Notes: a model not told the origin generated them from the letters alone. A stretch of 64,000 nt of DNA from Bacteroidota bacterium (GCA_023387965.1 JAEWHE010000042.1:62001-126000); one strand, 5' to 3'; shown: positions 8,414 through 18,330, numbered from the stretch's first letter. A program made the numbers and translations.

Positions 8414-8538
8414 TAACCCCGATTGAAGCAAGTAGCCTTTTTTCCCGCTAAAGACAACGCTTGTTCGCGGGAAAAAGCTACTGCAAAAAGCGGGAACATG
8501 GATGGCTGGAAATGCCTGAACGATTCGTTCCTAAAAAA
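8414..8538 (+). repeat. Hairpin element copy B
   Basis: The core at 8414-8496 starts TAACCCCGATTGAAGC and ends AAAAAGCGGGAA. The inner stem pairs GTAGC...TTTTTCCCGC with GCGGGAAAAAGCTAC, with an unpaired C after GTAGC. The right flank AAATGCCTG...TTCCTAAAAAAA matches copies C and D. It lies upstream of the MFS transporter gene. Confidence 0.8.
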
Positions 8539-8656
8539 ATTTCAGTTGCAAAGTGGCTGCGGTTTCAAGTTAAAATTATTCACATTTATTTAAGATTCAA
8601 AAATCTGATAACAAATTTTCAAGCGTTAATTTTGCAGCTTCGTTTTTTTACTTATT

Positions 8657-9868
8657 ATGACTTCTAAACAAAAATATTCTATCTTGTTTATTCTCGGTGG
8701 TCTTTCGGCATTGGCGCCATTTTCTATCGACATGTATTTGCCGGCGTTTCCTTCTATTGCCAAATCACTGCAAACTGATATTTCCCACGTTGCCCTTTCG
8801 CTTACCAGTTATTTCATTGGGATTAGCATCGGACAATTATTTTATGGTCCTATCACGGATAAATTTGGTCGAAAAAAACCTTTGATTTTTGGACTTTCGT
8901 TATTTCTAATCGCTTCAATTGGTTGTGCTTTGTCGCCTTCGATTGATTTTTTAATTGCCATGCGAGTTATTTTGGCGCTTGGCGGTTGCGTAGGAATGGT
9001 CGTCAGCAGAGCCGTGGTTCGGGATTTATTTCCGGTAAGCGAAATTCCCAAAATATTTTCTATTTTAATGTTAATCGTTGGGGTTGCCCCAATTTTAGCG
9101 CCTACAATTGGCGGTTGGGTTTTGGCACATTCTACTTGGCGAACTATTTTTTATTTCTTAACTGCTTTCAGTTTTATCCTAATTGTTTGCGTAGCATTAT
9201 TTTTACCCGAAAGCAAAAATCCAAATCGTGCCAAATCATTAAAAGCCAAAGACGTCATCCGTGATTATGCTGATGTTTTACAAGAAAAAACTTTCTTGTA
9301 TTACGCCTTTGGAAGCAGCATTGCCATGGCGGGAATGTTTGCTTACATCAGCGGTTCGCCTTTCGTTTTTATGGATTATTTCAAATTTTCGGAACAAGAA
9401 TACAGTTGGGTTTTTGGAGGAAACGCATTAGGATTTATTTTGGGAAGCCAGTTAAACCGAGTTTTTTTAAACAAATTTTCGCCGCTTCAAGTAATTACCG
9501 GTTCAAGCGTGCTTTTGGTGGTATTGTCTGTGCTGATTTTCGGATTATTTTTAGTCAACGCTTTGAATCCGTTTGTGCTGATTTCCATCCTATTTTTCTA
9601 TTTATTTTCGTTAGGATTGTTAGTTCCGAATTGTACCGCATTGGCTTTAGCGCCATTCACTTACAATGCCGGAAGTGCTTCAGCGTTAATTGGATTTATC
9701 CAAATGTTAACAGGAGCCAGCATTTCCGGATTGGTTAGCGTTTTACACAACGGCACCATTTTCCCGATGATTTTCGGAATGTTCTTTTGCGGAAGCATTT
9801 GCTTTATTATCATTATGACTTTAAATTCAAAAATTAAAAAGTGGAAATTAGAAACCAATCCGGCATAA
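8657..9868 (+). CDS. Bcr/CflA-type MFS drug exporter
   Basis: The protein has 403 residues with 12 predicted membrane segments. The first loop carries the MFS signature GPITDKFGRKKPL, and FSIDMYLPAFPSIAKSL near the start is characteristic of the Bcr/CflA drug:H+ antiporter group. MRVILALGGCVGMVVSRAVV is the usual segment 4. It probably exports small toxic compounds such as bicyclomycin- or chloramphenicol-like molecules; the substrate is not predictable. It lies 7 bases before a second MFS gene, forming a tandem exporter operon. Confidence 0.92.
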   Translation: MTSKQKYSILFILGGLSALAPFSIDMYLPAFPSIAKSLQTDISHVALSLTSYFIGISIGQLFYGPITDKFGRKKPLIFGLSLFLIASIGCALSPSIDFLIAMRVILALGGCVGMVVSRAVVRDLFPVSEIPKIFSILMLIVGVAPILAPTIGGWVLAHSTWRTIFYFLTAFSFILIVCVALFLPESKNPNRAKSLKAKDVIRDYADVLQEKTFLYYAFGSSIAMAGMFAYISGSPFVFMDYFKFSEQEYSWVFGGNALGFILGSQLNRVFLNKFSPLQVITGSSVLLVVLSVLIFGLFLVNALNPFVLISILFFYLFSLGLLVPNCTALALAPFTYNAGSASALIGFIQMLTGASISGLVSVLHNGTIFPMIFGMFFCGSICFIIIMTLNSKIKKWKLETNPA

Positions 9869-9875
9869 ACTAACG

Positions 9876-11090
9876 ATGAATACCAATCCTTCTGTCGAAG
9901 CTTCGGTTGCTACCGATAACGCTCAAAAAACGGTTTACCGCATTTTATTTGCCATCGCATTTGCGCATTTGCTAAACGATATGTTGCAATCTGTGATTCC
10001 GTCAGCTTATCCTATTTTAAAGGAAAAATATGATTTGAGCTTTACGCAAATTGGTCTGATCACTTTTGCTTACCAAATGGCGGCTTCAATTTTGCAACCT
10101 TTCGTAGGTTTTTACACCGATAAAAAACCACAACCGTATTCACAAATTTTCGGAATGTTGTTCACTTTATCCGGAATTGTCGTGCTTTCATTTGCCGCTA
10201 ATTTTTACGTGATTGTGCTTTCAGTAATTTTAGTAGGAATTGGCTCGTCTATTTTTCACCCCGAAGCCTCGCGAATTTCGTTTTTGGCGTCAGGCGGAAA
10301 ACGGGGCTTGGCACAATCTGTTTTTCAATTAGGCGGAAATGCCGGAACCGCAATCGGCCCCCTGTTAGTTGCATTTTTGGTAGTTCCAAACGGACAACGT
10401 TATATTTTATTTTTTGTTTTGATTGCCACTTTGGCATTATTTGTTTTGCGCCACATTGCCAATTGGTATGCCGAACATTTAATTTTGCGAGCCAAAAAAA
10501 CGCCGGTCATTATCTTGCCCGATTTGTCCAAAAAGAGAATTTTTTGGTCGGTTGTCATTTTACTGGTTTTGATTTTTTCAAAATATTTTTACATGGCCGG
10601 AATCTCGAGTTATTTCACATTTTATTTGATGGAAAAATTTGAGTTGACAGTTCAAGAAGCACAGTTCCATCTCTTTCTGTTTTTGGCATCATGTGCTTTA
10701 GGAACGCTTGCTGGTGGACCAATGGGAGATAAATTCGGTCGAAAATATGTTATCTGGTTTTCGGTTTTAGGAGCGGCACCATTTGCTTTAATGCTTCCTT
10801 ACGCTTCACTTTTTTGGACAGGAGTTTTGTCGGTGGTAATTGGTTTGATTATCTCGTCGGCTTTTCCCGCAATCTTGGTGTATGCACAAGAATTATTGCC
10901 AAAAAAACTCGGAATGGTTTCAGGACTTTTCTACGGTTTTGCCTTTGGAATGGGTGGTTTAGGTTCTGCGCTATTAGGCTACGTTGCGGATCATATCGGC
11001 ATTGAAAGTGTCTATAAAATTTGTGCGTATTTGCCCTTAATCGGAATCATCGCTTTATTTCTTCCAAATCTCAAAAAGAAAAATTCTTAG
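9876..11090 (+). CDS. fsr: Fosmidomycin-resistance-type MFS transporter
   Basis: The protein has 404 residues, 12 membrane segments and the Fsr-family features AFAHLLNDMLQSVIPSAYPI in segment 1, GIGSSIFHPEASRISF in segment 4 and the loop GPMGDKFGRKYVI between halves. Fsr proteins export fosmidomycin and related compounds in Escherichia coli; the natural substrate here is unknown. Its ATG is 7 bases after the upstream MFS stop, so both are probably cotranscribed. It is followed after 50 bases by a DoxX gene on the same strand. Confidence 0.9.
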   Translation: MNTNPSVEASVATDNAQKTVYRILFAIAFAHLLNDMLQSVIPSAYPILKEKYDLSFTQIGLITFAYQMAASILQPFVGFYTDKKPQPYSQIFGMLFTLSGIVVLSFAANFYVIVLSVILVGIGSSIFHPEASRISFLASGGKRGLAQSVFQLGGNAGTAIGPLLVAFLVVPNGQRYILFFVLIATLALFVLRHIANWYAEHLILRAKKTPVIILPDLSKKRIFWSVVILLVLIFSKYFYMAGISSYFTFYLMEKFELTVQEAQFHLFLFLASCALGTLAGGPMGDKFGRKYVIWFSVLGAAPFALMLPYASLFWTGVLSVVIGLIISSAFPAILVYAQELLPKKLGMVSGLFYGFAFGMGGLGSALLGYVADHIGIESVYKICAYLPLIGIIALFLPNLKKKNS

Positions 11091-11140
11091 TGCAAACATT
11101 TTATAAAGGTTTTTTTGTTAATTTTATTAAAAATTTACCC

Positions 11141-11572
11141 ATGAAACGTTTATTCAATACTTCGCAAATTAAGAGCATGACTAATTTGGGTCTGTTCATT
11201 TTAAGGGTTTCAACCTCATCGTGTATGATGGTTCACGGTTGGCAAAAATTACAAATGTTACAATCTGGTGGTGCTGCAGAATTTCCTGATATCATAGGAA
11301 TTGGTGGAGCAACGACGCTTTATTTGGCTATTTTTGCCGAATTTATTTGTGCGGCTTTGATACTTCTCGGTTTTTTGACGAGATTGGCTGCAATTCCGTT
11401 GATAATTACAATGTTCATCGCTGTTTTTATCGTTCATGCAAATGATGGATTTCAAATGCAAGAAATTGGTGCACTTTATTTAACGATTTTTGTTTTTATT
11501 TTAATCGCCGGACCTGGAAAATATTCAATCGACCATTTGATTTATAAAAAAACAAAACCCACACATTATTAA
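11141..11572 (+). CDS. DoxX family membrane protein
   Basis: The protein has 143 residues and four hydrophobic segments. LGLFILRVSTSSCMMVHGWQ and FAEFICAALILLGFLTRLAA are the typical DoxX segments 1 and 2-3. DoxX-like proteins are small inner-membrane proteins linked to redox or quinone functions in some bacteria; here no specific role can be given. The start is the ATG at 11141, since the frame upstream overlaps the fsr gene and lacks family residues. Confidence 0.85.
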   Translation: MKRLFNTSQIKSMTNLGLFILRVSTSSCMMVHGWQKLQMLQSGGAAEFPDIIGIGGATTLYLAIFAEFICAALILLGFLTRLAAIPLIITMFIAVFIVHANDGFQMQEIGALYLTIFVFILIAGPGKYSIDHLIYKKTKPTHY

Positions 11573-11592
11573 GATTTTTTCGGCAAAAAGAC

Positions 11593-11600
11593 TAATTTTG
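11593..11600 (+). promoter_or_regulatory. -7 box of FAD oxidase gene
   Basis: TAATTTTG fits TAnnTTTG and lies 29 bases before the ATG at 11629. Confidence 0.6.
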
Positions 11601-11628
11601 GCAATTGTTCCTATTAGTTTTTTATCCG

Positions 11629-13038
11629 ATGAAAACCGAAATTTCTCCCGAAGTAAAATTACAGCTCAAGGCAATTGTTGGGGCTTCCTACTTTTTTGAT
11701 GATACAGAAATTACAAATGATTACGGTCACGATGAAACGGAAGATTTACTTTTTCCCCCGCAAATTGTCGTGAAACCAGCCGATGCTTTTCAAATTTCGG
11801 AAATTGTAAAAATTGCTTATCAAAATGAAATTCCGGTGGTTCCCGTTGGCGGAAGAACTGGCTTGAGTGGTGGCGCTTTAAGTGTTTTCGGTGGAATTGC
11901 CATTGCCTTGGAACGCCTTAATTCAATTGTGGAAATTGACGAAAAAAATCTTCAAGTTACCGTTGAACCGGGAGTTGTAACCCAAACCCTTCAGGAAACT
12001 TTACTCGAAAAAAATCTTTTTTATCCGGTTGATCCCAGCAGTCGTGGCAGTTGTTTTATCGGCGGAAACGTCGCAGAAAATTCTGGTGGCGCAAGAGCGG
12101 TAAAATACGGAGTTACAAAGGATTACGTTCTAAATCTCGAAGTAGTTTTGCCTAACGGCGAAATTATTTGGACTGGAGCCAACACGCTCAAAAATTCTAC
12201 AGGATATAATTTGACGGCATTGATGGTGGGAAGCGAAGGAACTTTAGGAATTGTAACTAAAATTGTATTGAAATTATTGCCAAAACGCCATCACGAAGTA
12301 TTAATGTTGGTGCCTTTTTTTGATGCCAAAGAAGCTTGTGAAGCGGTTTCAAGAATTTTTAGAGCCGGAATCATTCCAAGTGCTTTAGAGTTTATGGAAC
12401 GGGACGCCATTGATTGGACGTTGCAGTATATTGATGGCGTAAATCTTCAGATAAAAGAGGAAGTTCAGGCTCATTTGCTAATTGAAGTAGACGGAAATTT
12501 CCCGGATGTACTTTTTGCGGAAGCGGAAAAAATCACTACAGTTTTAGAAGATTTTAATATCGATGAAATACTTTTTGCCGATACTGAAGATCAAAAAAAT
12601 GCACTTTGGAAATTGCGTAGAGCTGTTGGTGAAGCCGTGAAAGCCAATTCCATTTACAAAGAAGAAGATACCGTCGTCCCAAGGTATGAGTTGCCAACGT
12701 TGTTAGAAGGCATCAAAAATATTGGAAAAAAATATGGCTTCAAATCTGTTTGTTATGGTCATGCTGGCGATGGAAATCTTCACGTGAACATCATCAAAGC
12801 TGACATGACTGATGCCGCTTGGCAAAACGAAATACCAAAAGCAATCAGGGAAATTTTTGAATTGACGGTTGCTCTAAAAGGAACACTTTCGGGAGAACAT
12901 GGTATTGGTTTTGTGCAAAAAAATTACATGGACATTGCTTTCAGTAATGTTCAATTACAACTGTTAAAAGGAATCAAGCAATTGTTTGATCCTAAAAATA
13001 TCATGAATCCAGGAAAAGTTTTACCTGATCATTTATAG
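11629..13038 (+). CDS. FAD-linked oxidase, GlcD / D-lactate dehydrogenase-like
   Basis: The protein has 469 residues. The PCMH-type FAD domain spans residues 35-215 (VPVGGRTGLSGGAL, VEPGVVTQTLQ, CFIGGNVAENSGGARAVKYG), and the C-terminal cap domain has VCYGHAGDGNLHVNI, LSGEHGIGFVQK and DPKNIMNPGKV. These are the landmarks of glycolate oxidase GlcD and cytochrome-linked D-lactate dehydrogenases. It oxidises a 2-hydroxy acid and passes electrons to a carrier. GlcE/GlcF partners are absent, so a single-subunit D-lactate or 2-hydroxyglutarate enzyme is more likely. ATG 11629 is chosen because an upstream TTG lies too near the -7 box. Confidence 0.9.
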   Translation: MKTEISPEVKLQLKAIVGASYFFDDTEITNDYGHDETEDLLFPPQIVVKPADAFQISEIVKIAYQNEIPVVPVGGRTGLSGGALSVFGGIAIALERLNSIVEIDEKNLQVTVEPGVVTQTLQETLLEKNLFYPVDPSSRGSCFIGGNVAENSGGARAVKYGVTKDYVLNLEVVLPNGEIIWTGANTLKNSTGYNLTALMVGSEGTLGIVTKIVLKLLPKRHHEVLMLVPFFDAKEACEAVSRIFRAGIIPSALEFMERDAIDWTLQYIDGVNLQIKEEVQAHLLIEVDGNFPDVLFAEAEKITTVLEDFNIDEILFADTEDQKNALWKLRRAVGEAVKANSIYKEEDTVVPRYELPTLLEGIKNIGKKYGFKSVCYGHAGDGNLHVNIIKADMTDAAWQNEIPKAIREIFELTVALKGTLSGEHGIGFVQKNYMDIAFSNVQLQLLKGIKQLFDPKNIMNPGKVLPDHL

Positions 13039-13046
13039 TCAAAAAT

Positions 13047-14330
13047 TTATTTTTGTGACAACATCGATTCCTCTAAAATTGCCTTTTTAGATTTTGGAAG
13101 CAATCTGTTGGCTAACTTTCCGATGGTCAATCCTTGAACAATTATTGAAAAAACAACTACAAAGTAAGTGATTGCCAGAATAATTTGCTTGTTTGGACCT
13201 TCTGCGATAGACAATGCCAAAGCAATAGAAACGCCACCTCGCAAACCACCCCAAACCAAGATTTTCACGGTTGAGGCTTCAAATTTTTTCTTAAACGGAA
13301 TAATTTTAGTTGGAATATAAATTGAAACAAATCTTCCGAAAAGTACTAATACGATGCAAATCACGCCAATTTTCCAGTAACTCCAAATATCGGGAATGAG
13401 CAATAATTCGAAACCTATAAAAAGGAACAAAATTGCATTTAAGATTTCATCGATTAATTCCCAAAATTTATCTAGATAATCTTTCGTAATTGGCGACATC
13501 AACGTTTTTTTTCTGCCAAAATTTCCTATGATCAAACCGGCAGCAACCATCGTTAGTGGACCCGAAATATGCATTGCGTGAGCAATCAAATATCCACCCA
13601 TAACAACCGAAAGTGTGATTAAGACAGAAGTTTTGTAGTCGTCAATTCGTTTCATCGCTTTTCCAGCGGTTATTCCCAATAAAATTCCCAAAATAAATCC
13701 GCCGAAAGCTTCTTTGATTAACAACCAAGAAACGTGTGGCAGCGAAAAATCACTTGCTGGATCTTGCGCCAATTGCAGAATTACAGCAAAAACTACTACT
13801 GCAACACCGTCGTTAAATAATGATTCTCCAGCAATTTTCGTTTCTAAAGATTTGGGCACTTTGGCATCTTTTAAAATGCTTAAAACAGCAATGGGATCCG
13901 TTGGAGAAATCAACGCACCAAAAAGCAAACAGTAAATAAAAGGAATATCTATGGCTAAAAACGTGGTGATATAATCTAATAAAAAACCTATAACCAACGT
14001 GGAAATGAGTACACTTACGGTAGAAAAAACCATGATTGGACCACGTTGTTCCCTTAAATCCCGAAGGTTTACGTGAACGGCTCCAGCAAAAAGTAGAAAG
14101 TTAAGCATGGCCCCCATCAGAACTTCGGTGAAATCGAAATTGGCAATGAGCTTGCTAAAATTTTGAAATGTTTGCGGGAAAATATTTCCTGAAACAACTA
14201 ATAATATTGAGGAAATCATCGCAATAATCATAATCCCAATGGTTGCCGGAAGTTTTAAAAAGCGATTATTGAGGTATGCAAAAAATGAGGCGAGAACAAT
14301 GAGAACAGAAAATGAGTAATATAACTCCAT
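13047..14330 (-). CDS. CPA1-type Na+/H+ antiporter
   Basis: The protein has 427 residues and about 12 membrane segments. FGALISPTDPIAVLSILKDA and GESLFNDGVAVVVFAVIL carry the conserved acidic residues (TDP and ND) of the NhaP/NHE exchange site, and GGLRGGVSIALALSI is the segment 11-like signature. It exchanges external protons for Na+ or K+ and serves pH and salt homeostasis. It ends 8 bases from the stop of the convergent FAD oxidase gene. Confidence 0.92.
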   Translation of the reverse strand: MELYYSFSVLIVLASFFAYLNNRFLKLPATIGIMIIAMISSILLVVSGNIFPQTFQNFSKLIANFDFTEVLMGAMLNFLLFAGAVHVNLRDLREQRGPIMVFSTVSVLISTLVIGFLLDYITTFLAIDIPFIYCLLFGALISPTDPIAVLSILKDAKVPKSLETKIAGESLFNDGVAVVVFAVILQLAQDPASDFSLPHVSWLLIKEAFGGFILGILLGITAGKAMKRIDDYKTSVLITLSVVMGGYLIAHAMHISGPLTMVAAGLIIGNFGRKKTLMSPITKDYLDKFWELIDEILNAILFLFIGFELLLIPDIWSYWKIGVICIVLVLFGRFVSIYIPTKIIPFKKKFEASTVKILVWGGLRGGVSIALALSIAEGPNKQIILAITYFVVVFSIIVQGLTIGKLANRLLPKSKKAILEESMLSQK

Positions 14331-14409
14331 ATAAAGTTTAGAATTTTGGCGTTTTTACAAAAATAACAAAAAAGCACGTTTTTTCCAAAGAATGTTTAGG
14401 TATGAGGCA

Positions 14410-14440
14410 AAAAAAATCCCCAACATCGCTGTTGAGGATT
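14410..14440 (-). terminator. Rho-independent terminator of secA
   Basis: Minus-strand AATCC...CAACA pairs with TGTTG...GGATT, with one internal mismatch, followed by eight T. It lies about 20 bases past the secA stop. Confidence 0.8.
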
Positions 14441-14462
14441 GATTTTTTTATATGAATAAAAA

Positions 14463-17400
14463 TTATTCGTTGGTTAAAACCCATTCGCCTGATGCAATTA
14501 AACTTTCGGCTTTTTTAAATTTCATGGTTTCCGTTTTACCAGTCATAATGTGTTTTACGGTAACATTGTCATTGCGATTGATTTTTGGCATCTCGCGAAC
14601 AACAGTTTCGGTAATCTGTGGCTGTTGTGTTTGCGATGCTTCGCGTTTTTTTGCAGCTACTTCATCCGTGTTTGGAATTTCGTCCTTAGAAGTTTGGTAG
14701 TTTTCCTTTGGACGAGGAATTTCTCTTGCTTCCTGGATTTCCGGAGCTTGCTGTTGTTGCGGCAAATCTCCTTTGAACAAGAACGAAACCACTTCTTTGT
14801 TGACGCTGTCAATCATTTTTTTGAACAAGTTGAATGCTTCAAACTTATAAATCAACAACGGATCTTTTTGCTCGTGAACGGCCAATTGAACCGATTGTTT
14901 CAATTCGTCCATTTTGCGAAGGTGTTTTTTCCACGATTCGTCCACAATCGCCAATACTATGTTTTTCTCGAAATCTCCAACCAACTGCGATCCTTCAGAA
15001 TCGTAGGCTTTTTTCAAATCCGTAACCACGTTCAACGTTTTAATACCGTCCGTGAAAGGAACCACGATTCTTTCGAACTGGTTGTTTTCGTTTTCAAAAA
15101 CATTTTTAATAATTGGGAACGCTTCGCGAGCACTTCTTGCTGTTTTCTCGTTGTAGAATTCAAAAGCAGCTTTGTACACTTTTCCAGTAAGTTCCAACAC
15201 ATTGATTTTGTTGAAATCCGACTCGGAAATTGGAGAAGTGATCGAGAAATAACGGATCAATTCGAACTCAAAATTTTTGAAGTCACCAGCTGCTTTGTTA
15301 GATTCCACAATCAATTCGCAGGTATCGTAGATCATGTTGGCGATGTCCACTTTTAGACGTTCTCCGTGCAAAGCGTGACGACGACGTTTGTAGACTACTT
15401 CACGTTGTGCATTCATTACATCATCGTATTCCAACAAACGTTTACGAACGCCAAAGTTGTTTTCTTCTACTTTTTTCTGAGCACGTTCGATGGATTTTGT
15501 CATCATGGAATGCTGAATTACTTCACCTTCCTTCAAACCTAATCGGTCCATCACTTTTGCTACTCTTTCCGAACCGAAAAGACGCATCAAGTTATCTTCC
15601 AAAGAAACATAAAACTGTGAACTTCCCACGTCTCCTTGACGACCCGCACGACCTCTTAACTGACGGTCTACACGACGAGAATCGTGACGTTCTGTCCCGA
15701 TAATTGCCAATCCTCCCGCAGCTTTTACTTCTGGAGAAAGTTTGATATCGGTTCCACGACCTGCCATGTTGGTTGCAATGGTTACCACGCCAGGTTTTCC
15801 TGCTTCTTCTACAATTTGTGCTTCCTGCTTGTGCATTTTCGCGTTCAAAACGTTGTGCGGAATGTTTCTCATTTTCAACATTCGGCTTAACAATTCTGAA
15901 ATTTCTACCGACGTTGTTCCGATCAAAACTGGACGGCCTTCTGTAGAAAGTTGCGTTACATCTTCAATTACCGCGTTGAATTTTTCGCGTGTACTTCTGT
16001 AAATTAAATCTTCTTTGTCTTTTCTTGAAATCGGTTTGTTGGTTGGAATTTCCACAACATCCAATTTGTAGATTTCCCAAAGTTCACCCGCTTCCGTTAC
16101 CGCAGTTCCTGTCATTCCCGCCAATTTGCGGTACATTCTGAAATAATTTTGAAGTGTTACTGTCGCAAAAGTTTGCGTAGCAGCTTCAATTTTTACGTTT
16201 TCCTTTGCTTCGATCGCTTGGTGCAAACCGTCAGAATAACGACGACCGTCCATGATACGACCCGTTTGCTCATCAACAATAAGAATTTTATTGTCCATGA
16301 TTACATATTCAGTATCTTTTTCGAAAAGCGTGTAGGCTTTCAACAATTGCGTTAGCGTGTGGATTCTTTCGCTTTTTACGCTGAAATCCTGAAATAGTTT
16401 TTCTTTTTCTTCTGCTTCGGCATCTTTGTCCAAATTCATTTTTTCAATTCGGGCAATTTCAGTTCCGATGTCTGGAAGTACGAAGAAATCATTTTCAGTA
16501 TCACCAGAAAGGAATTTAATTCCGTTATCGGTTAATTCAACCTGATTGTTTTTTTCTTCGATTACAAAATACAAGGCTTCATCAATCTTGTGCATTTCGC
16601 GATTGTTGTCTTGCATGTAATGATTTTCGGTTTTTTGAAGCAATTGACGAACACCTTCTTCACTTAAAAACTTAATTAATGCCTTGTTTTTAGGCAAGCT
16701 TCTGTAAGCTCTCAACAATAAAAATCCGGCTTCTTTTAAGTTTCCGTCTTTGTATTGTTTTTTGGCTTCCGCCAAAAATGTATTGGCCAAATTTCTCTGG
16801 GTGTTCACCAAATGGTCCACTTTTGGCTTCAACTCGTTAAATTCGTGACGATCGCCTTGAGGAACCGGACCAGAAATAATTAACGGAGTTCTTGCGTCAT
16901 CTACCAAAACCGAATCCACCTCATCGACAATTGCATAATTGTGACGTCTTTGAACTAATTCTTCTGGCGTGTGAGCCATGTTGTCACGCAAATAATCAAA
17001 ACCAAATTCGTTGTTGGTTCCGTAAGTAATATCAGCATTGTAAGCTTTTCTTCTTCCGGCAGTATTGGGTTGATGATTATCGATACAATCTACCGTTAAA
17101 CCGTGGAATTCAAAAAGTGGTGCTTTCCAAGTGCTATCACGTTTTGCCAAATAATCATTTACCGTAACAAGGTGAACACCTTCTCCAGTCAAAGCATTTA
17201 GATAAAGCGGAAGCGTTGCAACCAATGTTTTTCCTTCTCCTGTTTGCATTTCGGAAATTTTTCCTTGGTGCAAAACAGTTCCACCGATAAGTTGGACATC
17301 ATAATGAATCATGTCCCAAGTAATTTGTTTTCCGGCAGCATTCCAAGTATTTGCCCAAACGGCTTCGTCACCTTCAATTTGAATGTACGGTTTTGTAGCC

Positions 17401-17822
17401 GAAAATTCTAAATCTTTAGGAGTTGCTTTTACTCTAATGGATGTATTGTCTTTGAAACGTCTTGCAGTTTCTTTCACCACAGCAAAAGCTTCCGGAAGAA
17501 TTTCCATCAAAGTTTTTTCCGAAATTTCGTAAGCTTCTTTTTCTAAAGTATCGATAGAAGCGTAGATGTCTTCACGAGCATCGATGTCGGCAGTTTTTTC
17601 TGCTTCTTCTTTATACGAAGCAATTTTAGCATCTTTATCAGCTCTTGCTTCTTTAATTTTTTCTTTAAAATAAATAGTCTTAGCGCGAAGTTCATCGTGT
17701 GAAAGTGCTGCTAAAGCTTCTTCATAAGATTTGATTTTGTTGATGAGTGGCATGATGGATTTTACATCCTTCTCCGACTTGTCACCAACAAAAACTTTTA
17801 ATATGCTGTTAATGAAACTCAT
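14463..17822 (-). CDS. secA: Preprotein translocase ATPase SecA
   Basis: The protein has 1119 residues. It contains the Walker A motif MQTGEGKTLVATLPLYLNAL, the DEAD-like VDEVDSVLVDDARTPLIISG, MAGRGTDIKLSPEV and RQLRGRAGRQGD of the second motor domain. Compared with the 900-residue E. coli type it has a Bacteroidota insertion after GPVPQGDRHEF (about 100 residues) and ends in GEWVLTNE without the Cys-rich SEC-C zinc motif. SecA drives Sec-dependent export at the inner membrane. ATG 17822 (MSFINSILKVF) follows a TAAATTTG box; longer forms overlap that promoter. Confidence 0.97.
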   Translation of the reverse strand: MSFINSILKVFVGDKSEKDVKSIMPLINKIKSYEEALAALSHDELRAKTIYFKEKIKEARADKDAKIASYKEEAEKTADIDAREDIYASIDTLEKEAYEISEKTLMEILPEAFAVVKETARRFKDNTSIRVKATPKDLEFSATKPYIQIEGDEAVWANTWNAAGKQITWDMIHYDVQLIGGTVLHQGKISEMQTGEGKTLVATLPLYLNALTGEGVHLVTVNDYLAKRDSTWKAPLFEFHGLTVDCIDNHQPNTAGRRKAYNADITYGTNNEFGFDYLRDNMAHTPEELVQRRHNYAIVDEVDSVLVDDARTPLIISGPVPQGDRHEFNELKPKVDHLVNTQRNLANTFLAEAKKQYKDGNLKEAGFLLLRAYRSLPKNKALIKFLSEEGVRQLLQKTENHYMQDNNREMHKIDEALYFVIEEKNNQVELTDNGIKFLSGDTENDFFVLPDIGTEIARIEKMNLDKDAEAEEKEKLFQDFSVKSERIHTLTQLLKAYTLFEKDTEYVIMDNKILIVDEQTGRIMDGRRYSDGLHQAIEAKENVKIEAATQTFATVTLQNYFRMYRKLAGMTGTAVTEAGELWEIYKLDVVEIPTNKPISRKDKEDLIYRSTREKFNAVIEDVTQLSTEGRPVLIGTTSVEISELLSRMLKMRNIPHNVLNAKMHKQEAQIVEEAGKPGVVTIATNMAGRGTDIKLSPEVKAAGGLAIIGTERHDSRRVDRQLRGRAGRQGDVGSSQFYVSLEDNLMRLFGSERVAKVMDRLGLKEGEVIQHSMMTKSIERAQKKVEENNFGVRKRLLEYDDVMNAQREVVYKRRRHALHGERLKVDIANMIYDTCELIVESNKAAGDFKNFEFELIRYFSITSPISESDFNKINVLELTGKVYKAAFEFYNEKTARSAREAFPIIKNVFENENNQFERIVVPFTDGIKTLNVVTDLKKAYDSEGSQLVGDFEKNIVLAIVDESWKKHLRKMDELKQSVQLAVHEQKDPLLIYKFEAFNLFKKMIDSVNKEVVSFLFKGDLPQQQQAPEIQEAREIPRPKENYQTSKDEIPNTDEVAAKKREASQTQQPQITETVVREMPKINRNDNVTVKHIMTGKTETMKFKKAESLIASGEWVLTNE

Positions 17823-17852
17823 AATTTGTTGTTTTCTATTATATAAGGGTTG

Positions 17853-17860
17853 CAAATTTA
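17853..17860 (-). promoter_or_regulatory. -7 box of secA
   Basis: TAAATTTG on the minus strand, about 30 bases before the secA ATG and adjacent to the terminator of the upstream gene. Confidence 0.65.
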
Positions 17861-17863
17861 CAC

Positions 17864-17888
17864 AAAAAAAAAGCCTCAACCGAGACTT
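17864..17888 (-). terminator. Rho-independent terminator of DUF2795 gene
   Basis: AAGTCTC and GAGGCTT arms (one G-T pair) with a GGTT loop are followed by nine T on the minus strand. Confidence 0.75.
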
Positions 17889-17910
17889 TCTAATGTGATT
17901 TTATTATTTT

Positions 17911-18132
17911 TTAATACTCATCCTCGTTCCAAAGATAATCTTCGTCAGTGGGATAATCAGGCCAAATTTCCTCCATAGATTCGTAGATTTCACCTTCATC
18001 TTCTATAGATTGTAAGTTTTCCACAACTTCCAATGGAGCACCAGCTCTAATGGCATAGTCGATTAACTCATCTTTGGTTGCTGGCCATGGTGCATCACTT
18101 AAATAAGATGCTAATTCTAATGTCCAATACAT
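17911..18132 (-). CDS. DUF2795 domain small acidic protein
   Basis: This 73-residue protein begins MYWTLELASYLSDAPWPATK and continues with the DUF2795 helix pair DELIDYAIRAGAPLEVVENL. The end is very acidic (DYPTDEDYLWNEDEY). It is conserved next to secA or other housekeeping genes in Flavobacteria as far as I recall. The function is unknown. The ATG at 18132 gives the family start; an upstream extension adds 18 residues without similarity to the domain. It has its own terminator, so it is probably monocistronic. Confidence 0.82.
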   Translation of the reverse strand: MYWTLELASYLSDAPWPATKDELIDYAIRAGAPLEVVENLQSIEDEGEIYESMEEIWPDYPTDEDYLWNEDEY

Positions 18133-18330
18133 CTGATATCGATTTAATATTTTATGCAAAAATAATTTTTTTACTGAGAAAGTCAAGTAAATTTTATTTT
18201 ATTTTCAAAAAACCAAGAACGTCTTTTAGAATTGATGATTTTAGATATCTGATTTTTGATTTGTTATCTAAAAATTTTATGGCTCAATCACTAAATATTT
18301 GGCTTTGTCGTTACATCATAATTCCTAAAA

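Noticed and set aside
8461..8667. 68-codon open frame on the plus strand
   Set aside because: It starts inside hairpin copy B and runs into the MFS start; residues resemble no protein.
14463..14700. Possible zinc SEC-C motif at the SecA C-terminus
   Set aside because: The last 120 residues contain no cysteine cluster; the frame ends cleanly at a terminator.
15407..16355. Plus-strand open frames opposite secA
   Set aside because: They are antisense shadows of a long, well-conserved gene.
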